A stretch of DNA of 64,000 nt from Rhododendron vialii (lineage: Eukaryota; Streptophyta; Magnoliopsida; Ericales; Ericaceae), in contig NC_080557.1 in NCBI RefSeq assembly GCF_030253575.1, positions 42,546,501 through 42,610,500 of the forward strand. The letters run 5' to 3'. How positions within the stretch are numbered: the first letter of the stretch is position 1; each line of letters opens with the position of its first letter. The notes beneath the pieces were generated by a model. The model worked only from the letters and a program-made list of their open reading frames with translations, made no database searches and was not told where the DNA came from. Position numbers and translations under genes: made by a program. Below, one piece after another: positions 21,301 to 33,885 of the stretch.

Positions 21301-22780
21301 TCCAGTGTACCAAAAAAAATAAGGTCCCATTGTTACAACTGTCGTGGAAAAATCTTCATGTCCTGTTAAGATATTTTTTTGAGAGAGGGCAAGAGAGTAA
21401 TTTTACCTACCAACTCACCAAGACAATTGCTGACTAGAAAGAGGTAGAATGAACCCTTTAAACACAATGTCCTGTTAAGATATCTCCAGCACAATTCTGT
21501 ATATTCTTTGTACATGACCTTTCTCTTGGAAAAGTCTTCAAGTAGTCCTTTCTTTTGCCAAGTACCGTAAAAGCTAAGTTTTGCTATGGGTTTTTTTTTT
21601 TTTAGATTTTTGGGTTTTTTTTTTTTGTTATGTTCTTGCGTTTTGTTCGTTTTGCGATAAATTTTTATAGATTATTGATTCGTTTCGACAAGACGAATCA
21701 AAAAAGTAAATTTTTTTCCTTTTAACCCTAATATTTTTTGAAATACCTAGGATAAAGTCCCAAAAGCCGGCTTTTTTGGCTTTAGCTTAGATATTTCTAA
21801 AAATATTTAAGTAAAAGTCATACTTTTACTTTTCTGATTCCCCTCGTTGAGACGAAACAATAATCCACAAAAATTTGTCGCAAAACGAACAAACACAAAA
21901 AAAATTTGAATAAAGACAAAACAAAAAATTCCAAAAAAGCACTTACTGGAACTTAGCCGAATCAAGTAGTTGCAGTGCCTTTGTCAAGTATTTAATGTCA
22001 TGGACACACCTAGCTCTTTTTTCTCCCACGTGCCTCTCTCTCAGTCAAGTCAAGTGAAACCTTAAAAGCAGAATCAAATGCAACTTTTATTTTTTGTTTC
22101 AATAAGCTTTTTCCCAAAATTATCATGTTGAAACATTAAAAGCACACTGAAATGTCAGAAATGATCTAGTTAGCCATTCCTGAACAAAACTTGCTCACTC
22201 TTTCAGAATCACAATTGAGTCCAACAAAATACATAACGTGCTGATGCAACAAAAAATCGCAAGGACATAATTCACATGACAGCAACAGACCATTTATTTT
22301 GAGCTCTGATACTGTGGTTATTTTAGAAATCCGACCCAAAAGTACACACAACCACACGAAGAATAACCAATCAAAACACGCAAGAAAGCACGGCATAAAG
22401 ACTTAAGGAGTTACTACTTAATTATAGGTTACATCCACAATTCACACCAGCTTTTTACTATATACCGAATTTAAAAGAGAGTACAGTTTGTATGCTGCAC
22501 AAAAGCGAAATGTCTATCCTGCAGTTTTGCCTCACCAATTACTGGAGCCCCTACCGTCAAAACCGGTCATAGTTTGCAAAGTGACAAACCAAACTGAATC
22601 AGGCTTTACAAATCCAATCTTTGAGTCATTGCTCAAGAAGCGATCCCAATCCCATCTATGAAATGGAGATGATCCTGGTTTGTTCCTTACGTAGCCTTCA
22701 TTTACCTTATGGTTTTCTGGTGTGTTCTTCCATTGCCATTCTCTATCACAGGAGAATAACCTGCTGCCCACTCTGGAACG
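21301..22780. other. Spacer and distal promoter of gene 4
   Basis: No gene recognised. The sequence parallels block B at about 46640-47850. It carries the cassette-upstream repeat near 21500, AT-rich DNA, and the conserved promoter segment near 22550-22780. Confidence 0.45.
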
Positions 22781-22783
22781 GTG

Positions 22784-22864
22784 TTGACGGTAAAGTCATT
22801 ATCATGCAGTCACGAACTTCGTTTTCTTTAGCTGACCTGCTGCACTCTATGCAACGGTGTTGAC
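22784..22864 (+). promoter_or_regulatory. Two W-box cores upstream of gene 4
   Basis: TTGAC at 22784-22788 and at 22860-22864, each within GGTGTTGAC. The second stands at the usual place about 124 bp before the start. The upstream one comes from a local duplication of the promoter word, also present before copy 8. Confidence 0.4.
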
Positions 22865-22987
22865 TCCTCAAATCCCTGTTTTACCCTTGGAAGGAGACCC
22901 TGATGTTTAACAACAAAGAAGAATCTATCTCCAAACAAAACTAACCATCCATTGCTGCAAGCAAGAAGCTCTTCCCAACATCTGTAA

Positions 22988-25024
22988 ATGACTTCCACAC
23001 CCGTATCAGTTTTTTTTCTGATACTTGTATATGTTTGCTTCAATCCCGTAGCCATGGCAGAAGATGAAAACCAGTTCGTGTACAATGGCTTCAATGGAAC
23101 CCGTATTCACCTTGATGGGGCTGCAAAAATCCATTCCAATGGTCTTTTGCAGCTAACCAACACTTCAAGGGGTCAAATCGGTCGTGCTTTCTACCAACAT
23201 CCCATAGGATTCAATACATCTTCATCCACGTTACCGCAAGATCATTCATTTTCCACCCATTTTGTGTTTGCCATAGTTCCTGAGAGAAAAAATCATAGTT
23301 GGAATGGAATGGCCTTTGTCATCTCACCATCTATGGACTTCACCCATGCCCTAGGAAGCCAGTATCTTGGGCTCCTCAATTCTTCTGATAATGGCCTCCT
23401 TTCCAACCATCTGTTGGCAATTGAGCTGGATACCCTAATGAATCCTGAATTCTACGATATAAATGATAACCATGTTGGAATTGATGTTAATAGCTTAGCA
23501 TCAAATGTATCTGCTACTGCCATGTATTACTCTAATAGGGAACAAATTAACCAGAGCTTGCAGCTTGTCAGTGGGAGTCCAATGCACGTTTGGATAGAGT
23601 ATGATGGGTTTGAGAATGTACTCAATGTTACACTAGCTCCTATTACAAGCCCAAAACCAAATCAGTCTCTTCTGTCAACACACATCAATCTTTCTTCAAT
23701 TCTGTTGGATTCCATGTATGTTGGTTTCTCCGCTTCTACAGGATTATTTACAGGGAACCACTATATTCTTGGTTGGAGCTTCAATAAAAGTGGTAAAGCA
23801 CAAGGCCTAGAAATTTCAGAGCTTCCTTCACTTCCTCATCAAAGAAAACCCTTTCTAGGATCTACAGGTCTAGGAATTACAGTGTCAATGACAATAGTAG
23901 TCATTGGGCTGACTATCACAATTGCAGGGACATTTTACGTGTTGAGGAGGAAAAAGTACGAAGAAATACGTGAAGATTGGGAAAGGGAATATGGCCCTCA
24001 TAGGTTTTCATATAAGGATCTCTTCAAAGCTACCAGAGGTTTCATAGACGAAGAACTTCTTGGAGCTGGAGGTTTCGGTAAGGTTTATAGAGGAATACTT
24101 CCCTCTTTGAAGGAACAAGTTGCAGTTAAGAAAGTCTCCCATGATTCAAAACAAGGGATGAAGGAGTTTGTGGCTGAAATTGCTAGCATTGGAAGGCTAC
24201 GGCACAGGAACTTGGTGCAGCTCCTTGGCTACAGCCGGCGAAAGAGAGAGCTGCTCTTGGTCTATGATTATATGCCTAATGGAAGCCTTGACAAGTTCCT
24301 ATTTAGCAATGAAAAGCCAATCCTCGACTGGGCACAACGTTATCGTATCATCAGAGGAGTAGCATCTGCCCTTCTGTATCTGCATGAAGAATGGGACCAA
24401 GTTGTTCTTCACAGAGATGTGAAGGCTAGTAATGTTCTATTGGACGCTGATCTAAATGGAAGGCTAGGGGATTTCGGTCTTGCTAGATTATACGATCATG
24501 GAGCAACCCTCGAAACTACCCATGTGGTGGGGACAATTGGGTATCTTGCACCAGAGCTTTCAAGAACCGGAAAGGCAACGACAAGCACTGATGTGTTTGC
24601 TTTCGGTGCATTCATACTCGAAGTAGCTTGCGGAAGGAGGCCCATAGAGCCACAACAGTCGCCTGACAAGGTGGTTGTGGTTGATTGGGTTTTCGAGAAA
24701 TTGAAAGAGGGAGCTATACTCGAGACTAGTGATCCTAGATTGGGAGGAGATTATTTGGAGGAGGAAATGGAGTTGGTTTTGAAACTAGGCCTGCTTTGCT
24801 CAAAGTCCGATTCAGCGACAAGACCCAGCATGTGGCAAGTGATGCAATACCTTGATGGAGATGTCCGGTTGCCGGAGATAATTCTTGACAGCACAAGTAT
24901 TGGTACAATAGGTTTTTGTAATGAAGCATTATCTGAATTTGTCATGTCATTTCCGTCATCGATTGCGAAGTCTTCTGCTCCCTCCATATCTAGCACAGAG
25001 TCAATACTAACTAGCGGTCGGTAA
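22988..25024 (+). CDS. L-type lectin receptor kinase, LecRK-IV type (copy 4, intact)
   Basis: Single exon, 678 residues, same architecture as copy 1: signal peptide ending AMA, legume lectin, one membrane helix, RD Ser/Thr kinase with GAGGFGKVY, Lys381, [11 protein letters not shown] and APE intact. Loop A reads HSWNG and loop D TGLFTGN, placing it with copy 8 in block B. Small differences from copy 8 lie in the lectin region (for example FYDIND instead of FNDTND in the metal-site segment) and the kinase tail. The FYDIND change replaces an Asn near the metal-binding Asp and could affect ion or sugar binding. Two W-boxes precede it. It is predicted to be a functional membrane receptor kinase. 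Confidence 0.94.
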   Translation: MTSTPVSVFFLILVYVCFNPVAMAEDENQFVYNGFNGTRIHLDGAAKIHSNGLLQLTNTSRGQIGRAFYQHPIGFNTSSSTLPQDHSFSTHFVFAIVPERKNHSWNGMAFVISPSMDFTHALGSQYLGLLNSSDNGLLSNHLLAIELDTLMNPEFYDINDNHVGIDVNSLASNVSATAMYYSNREQINQSLQLVSGSPMHVWIEYDGFENVLNVTLAPITSPKPNQSLLSTHINLSSILLDSMYVGFSASTGLFTGNHYILGWSFNKSGKAQGLEISELPSLPHQRKPFLGSTGLGITVSMTIVVIGLTITIAGTFYVLRRKKYEEIREDWEREYGPHRFSYKDLFKATRGFIDEELLGAGGFGKVYRGILPSLKEQVAVKKVSHDSKQGMKEFVAEIASIGRLRHRNLVQLLGYSRRKRELLLVYDYMPNGSLDKFLFSNEKPILDWAQRYRIIRGVASALLYLHEEWDQVVLHRDVKASNVLLDADLNGRLGDFGLARLYDHGATLETTHVVGTIGYLAPELSRTGKATTSTDVFAFGAFILEVACGRRPIEPQQSPDKVVVVDWVFEKLKEGAILETSDPRLGGDYLEEEMELVLKLGLLCSKSDSATRPSMWQVMQYLDGDVRLPEIILDSTSIGTIGFCNEALSEFVMSFPSSIAKSSAPSISSTESILTSGR

Positions 25025-25082
25025 ATTTGAAAGTTTCCAGTGCCTTAGATAATGCTAGATCATGTTCTTTTTCTCTTTCTAT

Positions 25083-25141
25083 TTGAACCCAAGACTCGAT
25101 GAATTTGGAACAAGCATGCAACCACTTGGGCTAGCTCGCAA
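25083..25141 (-). mobile_element. Remnant of the 3'-flank SINE after gene 4
   Basis: Only the tRNA-like head of the SINE remains (reverse of AGCCCAAGTGGTTGC and the B-box). The body and A-tail are lost. Confidence 0.4.
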
Positions 25142-25225
25142 GTTCATCAGTTTGAATGTGTGAGGCTAAAACGAAGGATAGCTTCTATCGGGTGAAGGAG
25201 ACAAAGTACTTCAAATTTCGGTTGT

Positions 25226-25517
25226 GAAATTCTGCAGCTTCTATAGCTTTCTTTGACATTCAGGTATTTAGCTATTATATCATATTTTGATATACTTGTG
25301 TACATGTCTTCACTTTGTTTTCTCGAGTGTGCTCATGTAGTCTAGTCTAGATTTATTGCCTTAGCCATAACAAGATCCTGAACGATCGCGTTCCATGGCC
25401 TATCCTTTCATTGTACTATAAATTGGATTATATATAGAGTTCAATACAAGTAAGTGATTGATATTGCATTTATAAAAAAATTATTCGTAAAAAATGATTG
25501 ATATTTTGCAATTTACA
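25226..25517 (+). repeat. Fossil copia LTR remnant after gene 4
   Basis: Shares the 'tagtctagtctagattta' core and ends TTTACA, followed by the primer-binding sequence TGGTATCAGAGCC at 25518-25530. Only a short internal leader follows. Old and broken. Confidence 0.5.
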
Positions 25518-25530
25518 TGGTATCAGAGCC

Positions 25531-26205
25531 CGTTATTTCGTTTGGTGTCTTCCTCTCCTGATTGTCTTCTCGTTCTAGTGCAAGCCAATCTCAGTTAACT
25601 GATTTTGATTTTATGGAAAAAGCGTTCATTTTTATTATCCTCACCTTTAAAGTAAAAGAACGTTAAGATGATCATATTGGTGACTTGCCAATTTTGGTCT
25701 GATTTTTTCAATTTTACCCTTTAATTGGAGGTTGTTGTGGGTTGGCCATGGGGGCAATTGCGTAGTTTCGCTCATGGAAAAAACTCAGCCTTCTTGTGGA
25801 CCACTTGTGGTCACGTTGCAAGAGAAACTCCCCCTCTCCGGTTTGTTCACGTCTCAGACCCTCCAAAAATTGTTCCCCTCTCTCTCTCTCTCTCCCCTCG
25901 CACACGCACATACGCAAAGGAAGAGGGAGAGGCAATCCAGCTCGTTAGGTTGTAGAGAGAGAGAAAGAGGGAGAGGAATAAGGTTGTTAAACGAACCAAA
26001 CTATTCGAGTTTGAGCTCGCATTTGTTCGCTGAAAAGGCTTGTTCAAGATTGGTTTGTTACATAAACAAACCAAAATTAGACATTTTTTTTAAGCTCGTT
26101 AAGATTTCAAACCAAGCTTGAACAAGCTACTAGCTACATGGCTCGTTTCGGATTATTATGTGTAAAAAATTCAAGCTCCTCAAGCTTGTCTAGTGTTTGG
26201 CTTGA
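25531..26205. other. Spacer shared with 54090-54450 and 50650-51100
   Basis: No gene. Contains a CT-rich tract near 25870-25900. Several overlapping short frames in both strands cross this stretch; their counterparts after copies 8 and 9 do not keep the frame, so they are not genes. Confidence 0.45.
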
Positions 26206-26208
26206 TTA

Positions 26209-26509
26209 GAGCATCTCCAGCCTTGACCCATTTTAAGACTCAAATTTAAAAATGAGGCAAAAATCACAAAAATCTCTCTCCAATCTTTGACCCAAATCCT
26301 TCCCTATTTTGGGTTTTACCCATTTTTTGTCCAAATCTGAGACAACTTTTGCCTTGACCCATTTCTCTAACGGCTAGTTAGAGAGAGAGAAAGAGGGAGA
26401 TGTGTAAAATTTGGGTTTGATGGTTGGAGATGTGTCTACCCAAAATGGGTTTTTATCCAAAATTTGACTCAAATTTAAGGAAAAATATGGGCGAAGGCTG
26501 GAGATGCTC
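26209..26509. mobile_element. Tourist-like (PIF/Harbinger) MITE
   Basis: A 301-bp element flanked by TTA (26206-26208 and 26510-26512), with perfect ends GAGCATCTCCAGCC and their reverse. The block B counterpart near 51113 is empty. A clear block A-specific insertion. Confidence 0.75.
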
Positions 26510-27087
26510 TTAAAGCTCATTTGAGATGGGCTTGTCTCATAATAAACAAGCTAATTAGCTCGAACATATTTTTGAAACTCATTAAATTTTCAAACCAAAC
26601 TTGATCAACTACCTACTTGACTCGTTTGGCTCGTTTATCATCCCTAAATAGGAAGAGATGCGGGACCAGCGGCAAATCAAAAGCGATCTAAAATTTTCAA
26701 AAATATTGACGCAAAGCACTAGTCAATGATGGAAATAGTTTTATGCGTGTTGGAACATAATTTAAGACAAGCAAACGTAAGTAAAAAATATAAGTTGAAT
26801 CTAGATGGTCGAAATTCTGTATATTTTCTTGGTGCGTGACCTTTCTCTTGGAAAAGTCTTCAAGACCTAATTAAGCTATCTCTTGCTTTCAGTATCATGA
26901 AAATTAATTGTTTGGGAAAAATCTTCACGTATTATGAAAATAGAGAGAATCTTATTCATGGAACCTCCGTAAACATCCTATTCCCGGAGCCACTCATTCT
27001 TGCACATCAATTTTGGCTTTAGACGATCCAACGCCGAAATGGATGACCGAGATATCTCACATGCATGCATTCTACCCACGAGACTCC

Positions 27088-27730
27088 TGTGAATATATAA
27101 TGTTGTTTGGGTTCTTTTGTAAGAGTAGTGCTATACGTACCTATCACCACCATCCCGAAATCATACCGACGACCTCGCCGGGCCCACTCCGGCCACCGGA
27201 CGGCCGATCCAAGCCGTCCAAAAATTCTATAAAAAAAAAAAAACCAAGGGTGCCCACTCAGGAATCATTGACATCCAATGTGTGTAGGGTGCTCGATCCA
27301 AACACCCCATTTCGCATATATGAGTATGTGCCGTTGATTCCCGAGTGGGCCCCCTCGGTTTTTTTTTTTAGAATTTTTGGATGGCCGATCCGGTGGCCAG
27401 AGTGGGCCCGGCTAGGCTGTTAGTACGATTTCGGGATGGTGGTGGTCAGTACCAATATCTTTATTGCTTTTGTAATCTTATTTTATGTTAAGGGTAGTTT
27501 AGTCATTATAGTTTTTGGACCTTTTTTTTTTTGAGAACGAACGACCGAAGGAATCGTGTTACTTCTTTTTCAATTACCTATTGTTACGCGTCTGTTGAAA
27601 CATTTCAAATACAACTTCTAGCATTTACAATGAAAAAGAACAACGATAAATACACAAGGAAAAAACCCTAAAACTATAATGACTAGACTACCCTTAACAT
27701 AAAATACCCAAACAACATTATATATTCACA
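27088..27730. mobile_element. Foldback MITE carrying a nested MITE
   Basis: Inverted ends TGTGAATATATAATGTTG on both sides, about 290 bp without its passenger, flanked by ACTCC/ATTCC (27083-27087 and 27731-27735). The arms also share the 'aactataatgacta' region near 27500 and 27680. The uninterrupted flank is visible in block B near 51740. The left arm is split by another element. Confidence 0.6.
27123..27466. mobile_element. Nested Mutator-type MITE
   Basis: A 344-bp element inside the left arm of the foldback element, between 9-bp repeats CTTTTGTAA (27114-27122 and 27467-27475). Long inverted arms share CACCACCATCCCGAAATC and a GC-rich 'ggccgatcc' segment. A 136-codon frame across it is not a gene. 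Confidence 0.65.
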
Positions 27731-27736
27731 ATTCCA

Positions 27737-28577
27737 TTGGTCTGTCTATTCACTGCTCTGTTTGTAGTGCCTTGTCAAGTCCTTAATTACTGTCATGGAA
27801 AAATATCCATGGCCACGACAAGCTGTCTTTTTTATTATTTTTCCACAAGCCGCGTCTCTCTAAGTCAAGTAAAACGGAACCTTCAAACACTCTTTCAGAA
27901 TAACAATCGAGTCCAAGAAAATACATCATGCGACACAAGAAAAAAAAAAGTTGCAAGGGACATGACTCGCATGACAGAGATAATTTATATTGAGCTCCGA
28001 TAATGTGGTTGTGTAAGAAATCCGATCCAAAAGTACACACGGCCACACATTATAAGAATAAGAAATCAAAACGCATAAAGAAAGCACGGCATAAAGACTT
28101 GCGGAGTTCCCCAATTTGGTACATCCACGATTCACAAAAGCTTTTCACTGTGTATCGAATTTAAAAGAGAGTATAGTCGTATGCTGCGTAAAGTAAAGTA
28201 TCTTTCCCAGGGTCTTACATCACCGATTAATGCAATACCTCGGGGTGCTACCATCGAGCCCTGCCGTCAAACCCCGTCATAGTTTGCAAAGTGACAACCA
28301 AAACAGAATCAGGCTTCACAGATCCAATATTGGAATCATTGCTCAACAAGTGGTCCCGGCCAATTCCATCTATGAAATGGAGAAGATCCCAGTTTGTTCC
28401 TCAAGTAGTCTTCATTTAACTTATGGTTTGTTGGTGTGGTCTTTCCATTCTTTATCAATGGATAGCTATGAGGAGAATAAAATGGTGACTAATACATTGG
28501 AATCACAGTTAAGTTATTGTCATTGAGTCACAAAATTAGGTTTGTTTAGCTGACTTGCTGCCGTCTATGCAACGGTG
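27737..28577. other. Promoter region of LecRK copy 5
   Basis: No gene. About 27740-28680 matches 55085-55800 upstream of copy 10, and its first part matches 51745-51930. It contains paired CGTCA words near 28266 and a W-box core TTGAC at 28578-28582. Confidence 0.5.
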
Positions 28578-29561
28578 TTGACTCCTCAAATCCCTGTTAT
28601 AAACAAAGAAGAGTCTATCTCCTAACAAAACTAACCATCCATTGCTGCAGCAAGAAGCTCTTCCAGAAATTAGTAAAATGACTTCCACACCAGTATCAGT
28701 TTATTTTCTGATACTTTTATGTGTTTGCTTGAATCCCCTAGCCAATGCTGTAGATGAAAACCAGTTCATGTACAATGGCTTCGATGGAGCCCATATTCAG
28801 CTTGATGGGGGTGCAAAAATCCATTCCAATGGTCTTTTGCAGCTAACCAACAGCTCAAAGCATCAAATCGGTTGCGCTTTCTACAAGCTTCCGGTCAGAT
28901 TTCAAACATCTTCATCTACATTAAACCAAGATCTTTCATTTTCCACCCATTTTGTTTTTGCCATTGTTCCTGAGATAACAAATCTTAGTTGTTGTGGGAT
29001 GGCCTTTGCGATCTCCCCATCTATGGACTTCACCCATGCCGTAGGAAACTAGTATTTTGGGCTCCTCAATCCTACTAACAATGGGCTCCCTTCCAACCAT
29101 CTTTTGGCAATTGAGCTCGATACCATTACAAATCCTGAATTCAATGATACAAATGATAACCATGTTGGAATTGATATTAACAGCTTAATATCAAATGTAT
29201 CTGCTACTGTCACTTATTACTCGAATAGGGAACGATTAAATCACAGCTTGCAGCTTGTAAGTGGGAGTCCAATGCATGTTTGGATAGAGTATGATGGATT
29301 TGAGAGTGTACTCAATGTTACACTAGCTCTTATTACGAGCCCAAAACCAGATGTGTCTCTTCTGTCAACACACATCAATCTTTCCTCAATTCTGTTGGAT
29401 TCCATGTATGTTGGTTTCTCCGCTTCTACAGCATTGACTACAGGGAACTACTATATTCTTGGTTGGAGCTTCAATAAAAGTGGAAAAGCACAGGGCCTCG
29501 AAATTTCACAACGTCCTTCACTTCCTCATCGAAGAAAACCCCGTCTAGGAATTATTGTGTC

Positions 29562-29875
29562 TGTTAGGAATGCCTTGTATTCTTTAGTCCCACATTGGTT
29601 AATTATGTTGTTCCCGTTTTGTAGCCTATTATAAATAGGGCTTTTGGGGGACTTCTAGGAATTATCTTTTGGGCTTTCATATTGTGGCCTTTCTAGAGTT
29701 ACGGATTATAGCCGGCTCTTTGTATCTCTTCTTCACGTTGGTTAGTGAATCCTCTCTCTCCTCGCCCGTGGACGTACCCATCTTGGGGAACCACGTATAT
29801 CTTGTGTCTTTGTGATTTCTTGTTTAGTTTTTAATTTCTCGTTCTTAGCTTGGATTCATAGCGTTCGTTACAACA
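29562..29875 (+). repeat. 5' LTR of the copia element
   Basis: Starts TGTTAGGAATGCC and ends CGTTACAACA, with a TATAAATAGG-like box about 70 bp in. It is directly followed by the primer-binding site. Confidence 0.93.
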
Positions 29876-32800
29876 AACTGGTATCAGAGCCTTAGGTTGC
29901 AAAAACTAGGGTTTCGTTTCCGATTGTGGCTATGGCGGCTAAATTTGAGATTGCGAAGTTTGATGGGCAGAGCAGCAGTTTCAGTCTTTGGAGAGTAAAG
30001 ATGAAGGCTCTGCTAACCCAACAAGGATTGCACAAGGTTTTGTTAGGCAAGACTAGTTCTGGAATCAAAGAGGAAGATTGGGATGATACGGATGCCAAAG
30101 CTCTGAGTTCTATTCAGTTGAGTCTGGCAGATGACGTTCTTCGCGAGGTGGAAGAAGAAACTTCAGCAGCAGGAATTTGGCTGAAGTTGGAAGGCATATA
30201 TATGACGAAGTCGCTCACCAACAGGTTATATCTCAAACAACGTCTTTATACGTTTCGTATGCGAGAAGGTATACCTGTTAAAGATCATTTAGACGAGTTC
30301 AACCGTATTATTATGGATCTGAAAAATATTGATAGTAAAATTGAGGATGAGGACCAAGCCCTAATTTTGCTATGTTCTTTACCACTTTCGTATGAGCACT
30401 TTGTTACAACCCTATTGTATGGTAAAGACACGATATCCATGGAGGATGTTAAGGCCAGCCTATATTCGAAAGAATTGAGGAAAAAAGTGTCAGGTGAGGG
30501 TGATGCACATGCGGAGGGTTTGTTTGTTAGGGGAAGAACAACAGAAAGGGTGGAGTCAAGTAATAGGGGAAGATCCAGATCATCAGGTAAGAAGAAGGGA
30601 AAGTGCAATTATTGCAAGAAACCCGGGCACTGGAAAAGTGACTGTTTAAAACTCAAGGAGAAGGAAAAAGAAGACCAGAAAAGGGGTAAAGTAATTGCTG
30701 GAATTGCTGAAAGTTCAGATGAGTCAGATAATGTGTTATCAGTTACAGAGGGCGATTCTCGCTCTAATACCGAGTGGGTTCTAGATTCTGGATGTTCATA
30801 CCATATGTGTCCGCATAGAGAGTGGTTTTCTACTTATGAGGCGGTCAATGGTGGTACAGTTTTGATGGGCAACAACATGGCCTGTAAGACTGTTGGTTCA
30901 GGAACGATTCAGCTTAGGATGCATGACGGTATTGTTAGGACTTTATCTGAGGTTCGACATGTTCCGGATTTGAAGAAAAATCTTATATCCCTGGGTGCTC
31001 TTGATTCTCATGGTTGCAAATTCCTCGGTGAAGGTGGAGTTTTGAAAGTCTCAAAGGGTGCATTAGTACTGATGAAGGGTCAAAAGCGTGGTAACCTTTA
31101 TACACTCCAGGGCAGCACAGTTTTAGGTGCTGCAGCAACGGTTGCTTCATCCAAGGTTTCAGATTCAGACTTGACTCGTTTGTGGCATATGCGCCTTGGG
31201 CATATGAGCGAGAGGGGGATGACAGTTTTGAGCAAACAGGGTTTGCTATGTGGCCAGAAAATTGAGAAACTGGATTTCTGTGAGCATTGTGTCTACGGCA
31301 AGCAGTGCAGGGTAAAATTCAGTACAGCTGTTCATCGCACCAAAGGCACGGTGGATTATTTTCACTCGGATCTTTGGGGTCCCGCAGAGGTAACTTCTAA
31401 AGGTGGTTTTCGATATTTTATGAGTATTATAGATGATTTCTCTCGTAAGGTTTGGGTGTATATGTTGAAACATAAGAGTGACGCTTTTAATACATTCAAA
31501 CAGTTTAAAACTTTGATTGAGAATCAGACTGGTAAGAAAATAAAACGTTTGAGAACTGATAATGGTATGGAGTTTTGTCTTGGCGAGTTTGATAGATTTT
31601 GCAGTGATGAGGGCATTGTGAGGCATCACACAGTGAGAAAAACCCCTCAGCAAAATGGTGTGGCTGAACGAATGAACAGGACTCTTTTGGAGAAGGCACG
31701 TTGTATGTTGTCCAATTCCGGATTGGGCAAAGAATTTTGGGCTGAAGCCGTTTCCACAACATGCTATTTGGTGAACAGGTCTCCGTCGACTGCTATTGAG
31801 TGTAAGACTCCGTTTGAGGTATGGTCAGGTCATCCGGCTGATTATTCTGTGTTGCGTGTTTTTGGGTGTCCAGCTTACGCTCATGTGAATGAAGGTAAAC
31901 TGGAGCCACGGGCCAAGAAGTGTATTTTCTTGGGTTATGCAGCAGGTGTCAAAGGGTACAGGTTGATGATACAGTTCAGGAACATAGTGTTCCAAAGCAG
32001 GTGGAGTTTTTGGGTGAAGCTTCCGACTCAGGGAAGAAGCACATTGAGAAGCCAATTGAAGAGGAGTTCAAGAGTTCAGACACAGAGGTTGATGCATTAG
32101 TTGAGCAACCACGCACTATTGCTAAAGATAGGCCAAGGAGGGAGATTCGGCCTCCTGAAAGGTATTCGGCTTATTCTGAGATGGTGGCCTATGCTTTATC
32201 AGTTGCTGAGACAGTTGAGTATGAAGAGCCTTCCAGCTATACGGAAGCTATTTCGAGCACTGAGTCTGCACAGTGGTTTGTTGCTATGAATGAGGAGATT
32301 GAGTCTCTTCAGAAGAATCAGACATGGGAGTTAGTAGAACAGCTGAAAGGGAAGAGGATTGTTGGATGCAAGTGGATCTTCAAGCGCAAACCAGGTATTC
32401 CAGGGGTAGAAGACGCTCGGTTTAAAGCTCGGCTAGTGGCGAAAGGATACAGCCAGAAGGAAGGTGTTGACTACAATGAGGTATTTTCACCAGTTGTAAA
32501 ACATAGTTCCATTCGCACTTTACTTACTATTGTTGCATGTTATGATCTTGAGTTAGAGCAACTTGATGTCAAAACTGCGTTTTTGCATGGCGAGCTTGAG
32601 GAACAGATTTATATGCGTCAGCCTGAGGGATTTGTTGTTTCTGGTAAGGAGGATCACGTTTGTTTACTTCGTAAGTCTTTGTATGGCCTCAAACAATCCC
32701 CTAGGCAGTGGTATAAGCGGTTTGATACTTTTATGATAAGCCAGTCATATTCTAGGAGTGAGTATGACAGTTGTGTGTATTTTCGAAAACTTCCAGATGG

Positions 32801-33885
32801 TTCATTTGTTTATCTACTGTTGTATGTTGATGATATGCTTATTGCTGCCAAGAGTGTATCAGAAATCAACAGGTTGAAACAACAGTTAGGTGGTGAATTT
32901 GAGATGAAAGATTTGGGTGCAGCAAAACGTATTTTGGGTATGGAGATTTGCAGAGATCGAGTAGCTGGCAAACTATTTTTGAATCAGAAGTCTTATGTTC
33001 TTAAAGTGCTTGAGCGCTTTGCCATGCAGAACTCGAAGCCAGTCAGTACCCCTTTGGCAGCACACTTTCGACTTTCAGCTGAGTTGTCACCACAGTCGGA
33101 GGATGAGGAGAAGTATATGTCTCAGGTTCCATATTCGTGCGCAGTTGGGAGCCTTATGTACGCCATGGTATGTACTCGTCCTGATATTTCACATGCAGTT
33201 AGTGTCGTTAGTCGTTATATGGGGCGTCCAGGAAAGGCACATTGGGAGGCTGTGAAATGGATACTACGGTATTTGTGCGGAACTGCAGGTGTTGGTCTAT
33301 TGTTTGGGATTGTCAATTCTGGTGATCATGCTGTTGGTTATGTTGATTCGGATTTTGCCGGTGACCACGATAAGAGGAGGTCTCTGACAGGTTATGTCTT
33401 TACTCTGTCCGGAAGTGCCATTAGTTGGAAAGCTACTTTACAGGCTACAGTTGCGCTGTCTACAACAGAAGCGGAGTATATGGCCATTGCTGAAGCTGTG
33501 AAGGAGGCATTGTGGATGAGAGGTTTGCTTTGTGAGCTTGGTCTTGCACAGGGTGTGAGTTCAGTATTTTGTGATTCGCAGAGTGCTATACATTTGACTA
33601 AAAATCTGATGTATCATGAAAGGACTAAGCATATCGATGTCAGGTATCACTTCGTTCGGGATATCATCTCACAGAAGCAAGTTGAGGTGAAGAAAGTGGG
33701 TACGGCAGATAACCCAGCAGATATGTTGACTAAACCGGTTCCGGTTGCCAAGTTCAAGCATTGCTTGGGCTTGCTTGGTATTTGCAGTTGATCGCCCCTC
33801 GGGGGCATTTGGCGAGTGAGAGGTTAGAAGGGGATAGCTATATTTGGTGATTTGGTTCAGTGGAATTCAAGTCAAGGTGGAGAAT

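Noticed and set aside
25714-26121. Proline- or Ser-rich frames after gene 4 and again near 54136-54607
   Set aside because: The same non-coding spacer recurs after copies 8 and 9 without keeping any frame.
27013-27423. 136-codon frame
   Set aside because: It crosses the ends of two nested MITEs and has no protein-like features.
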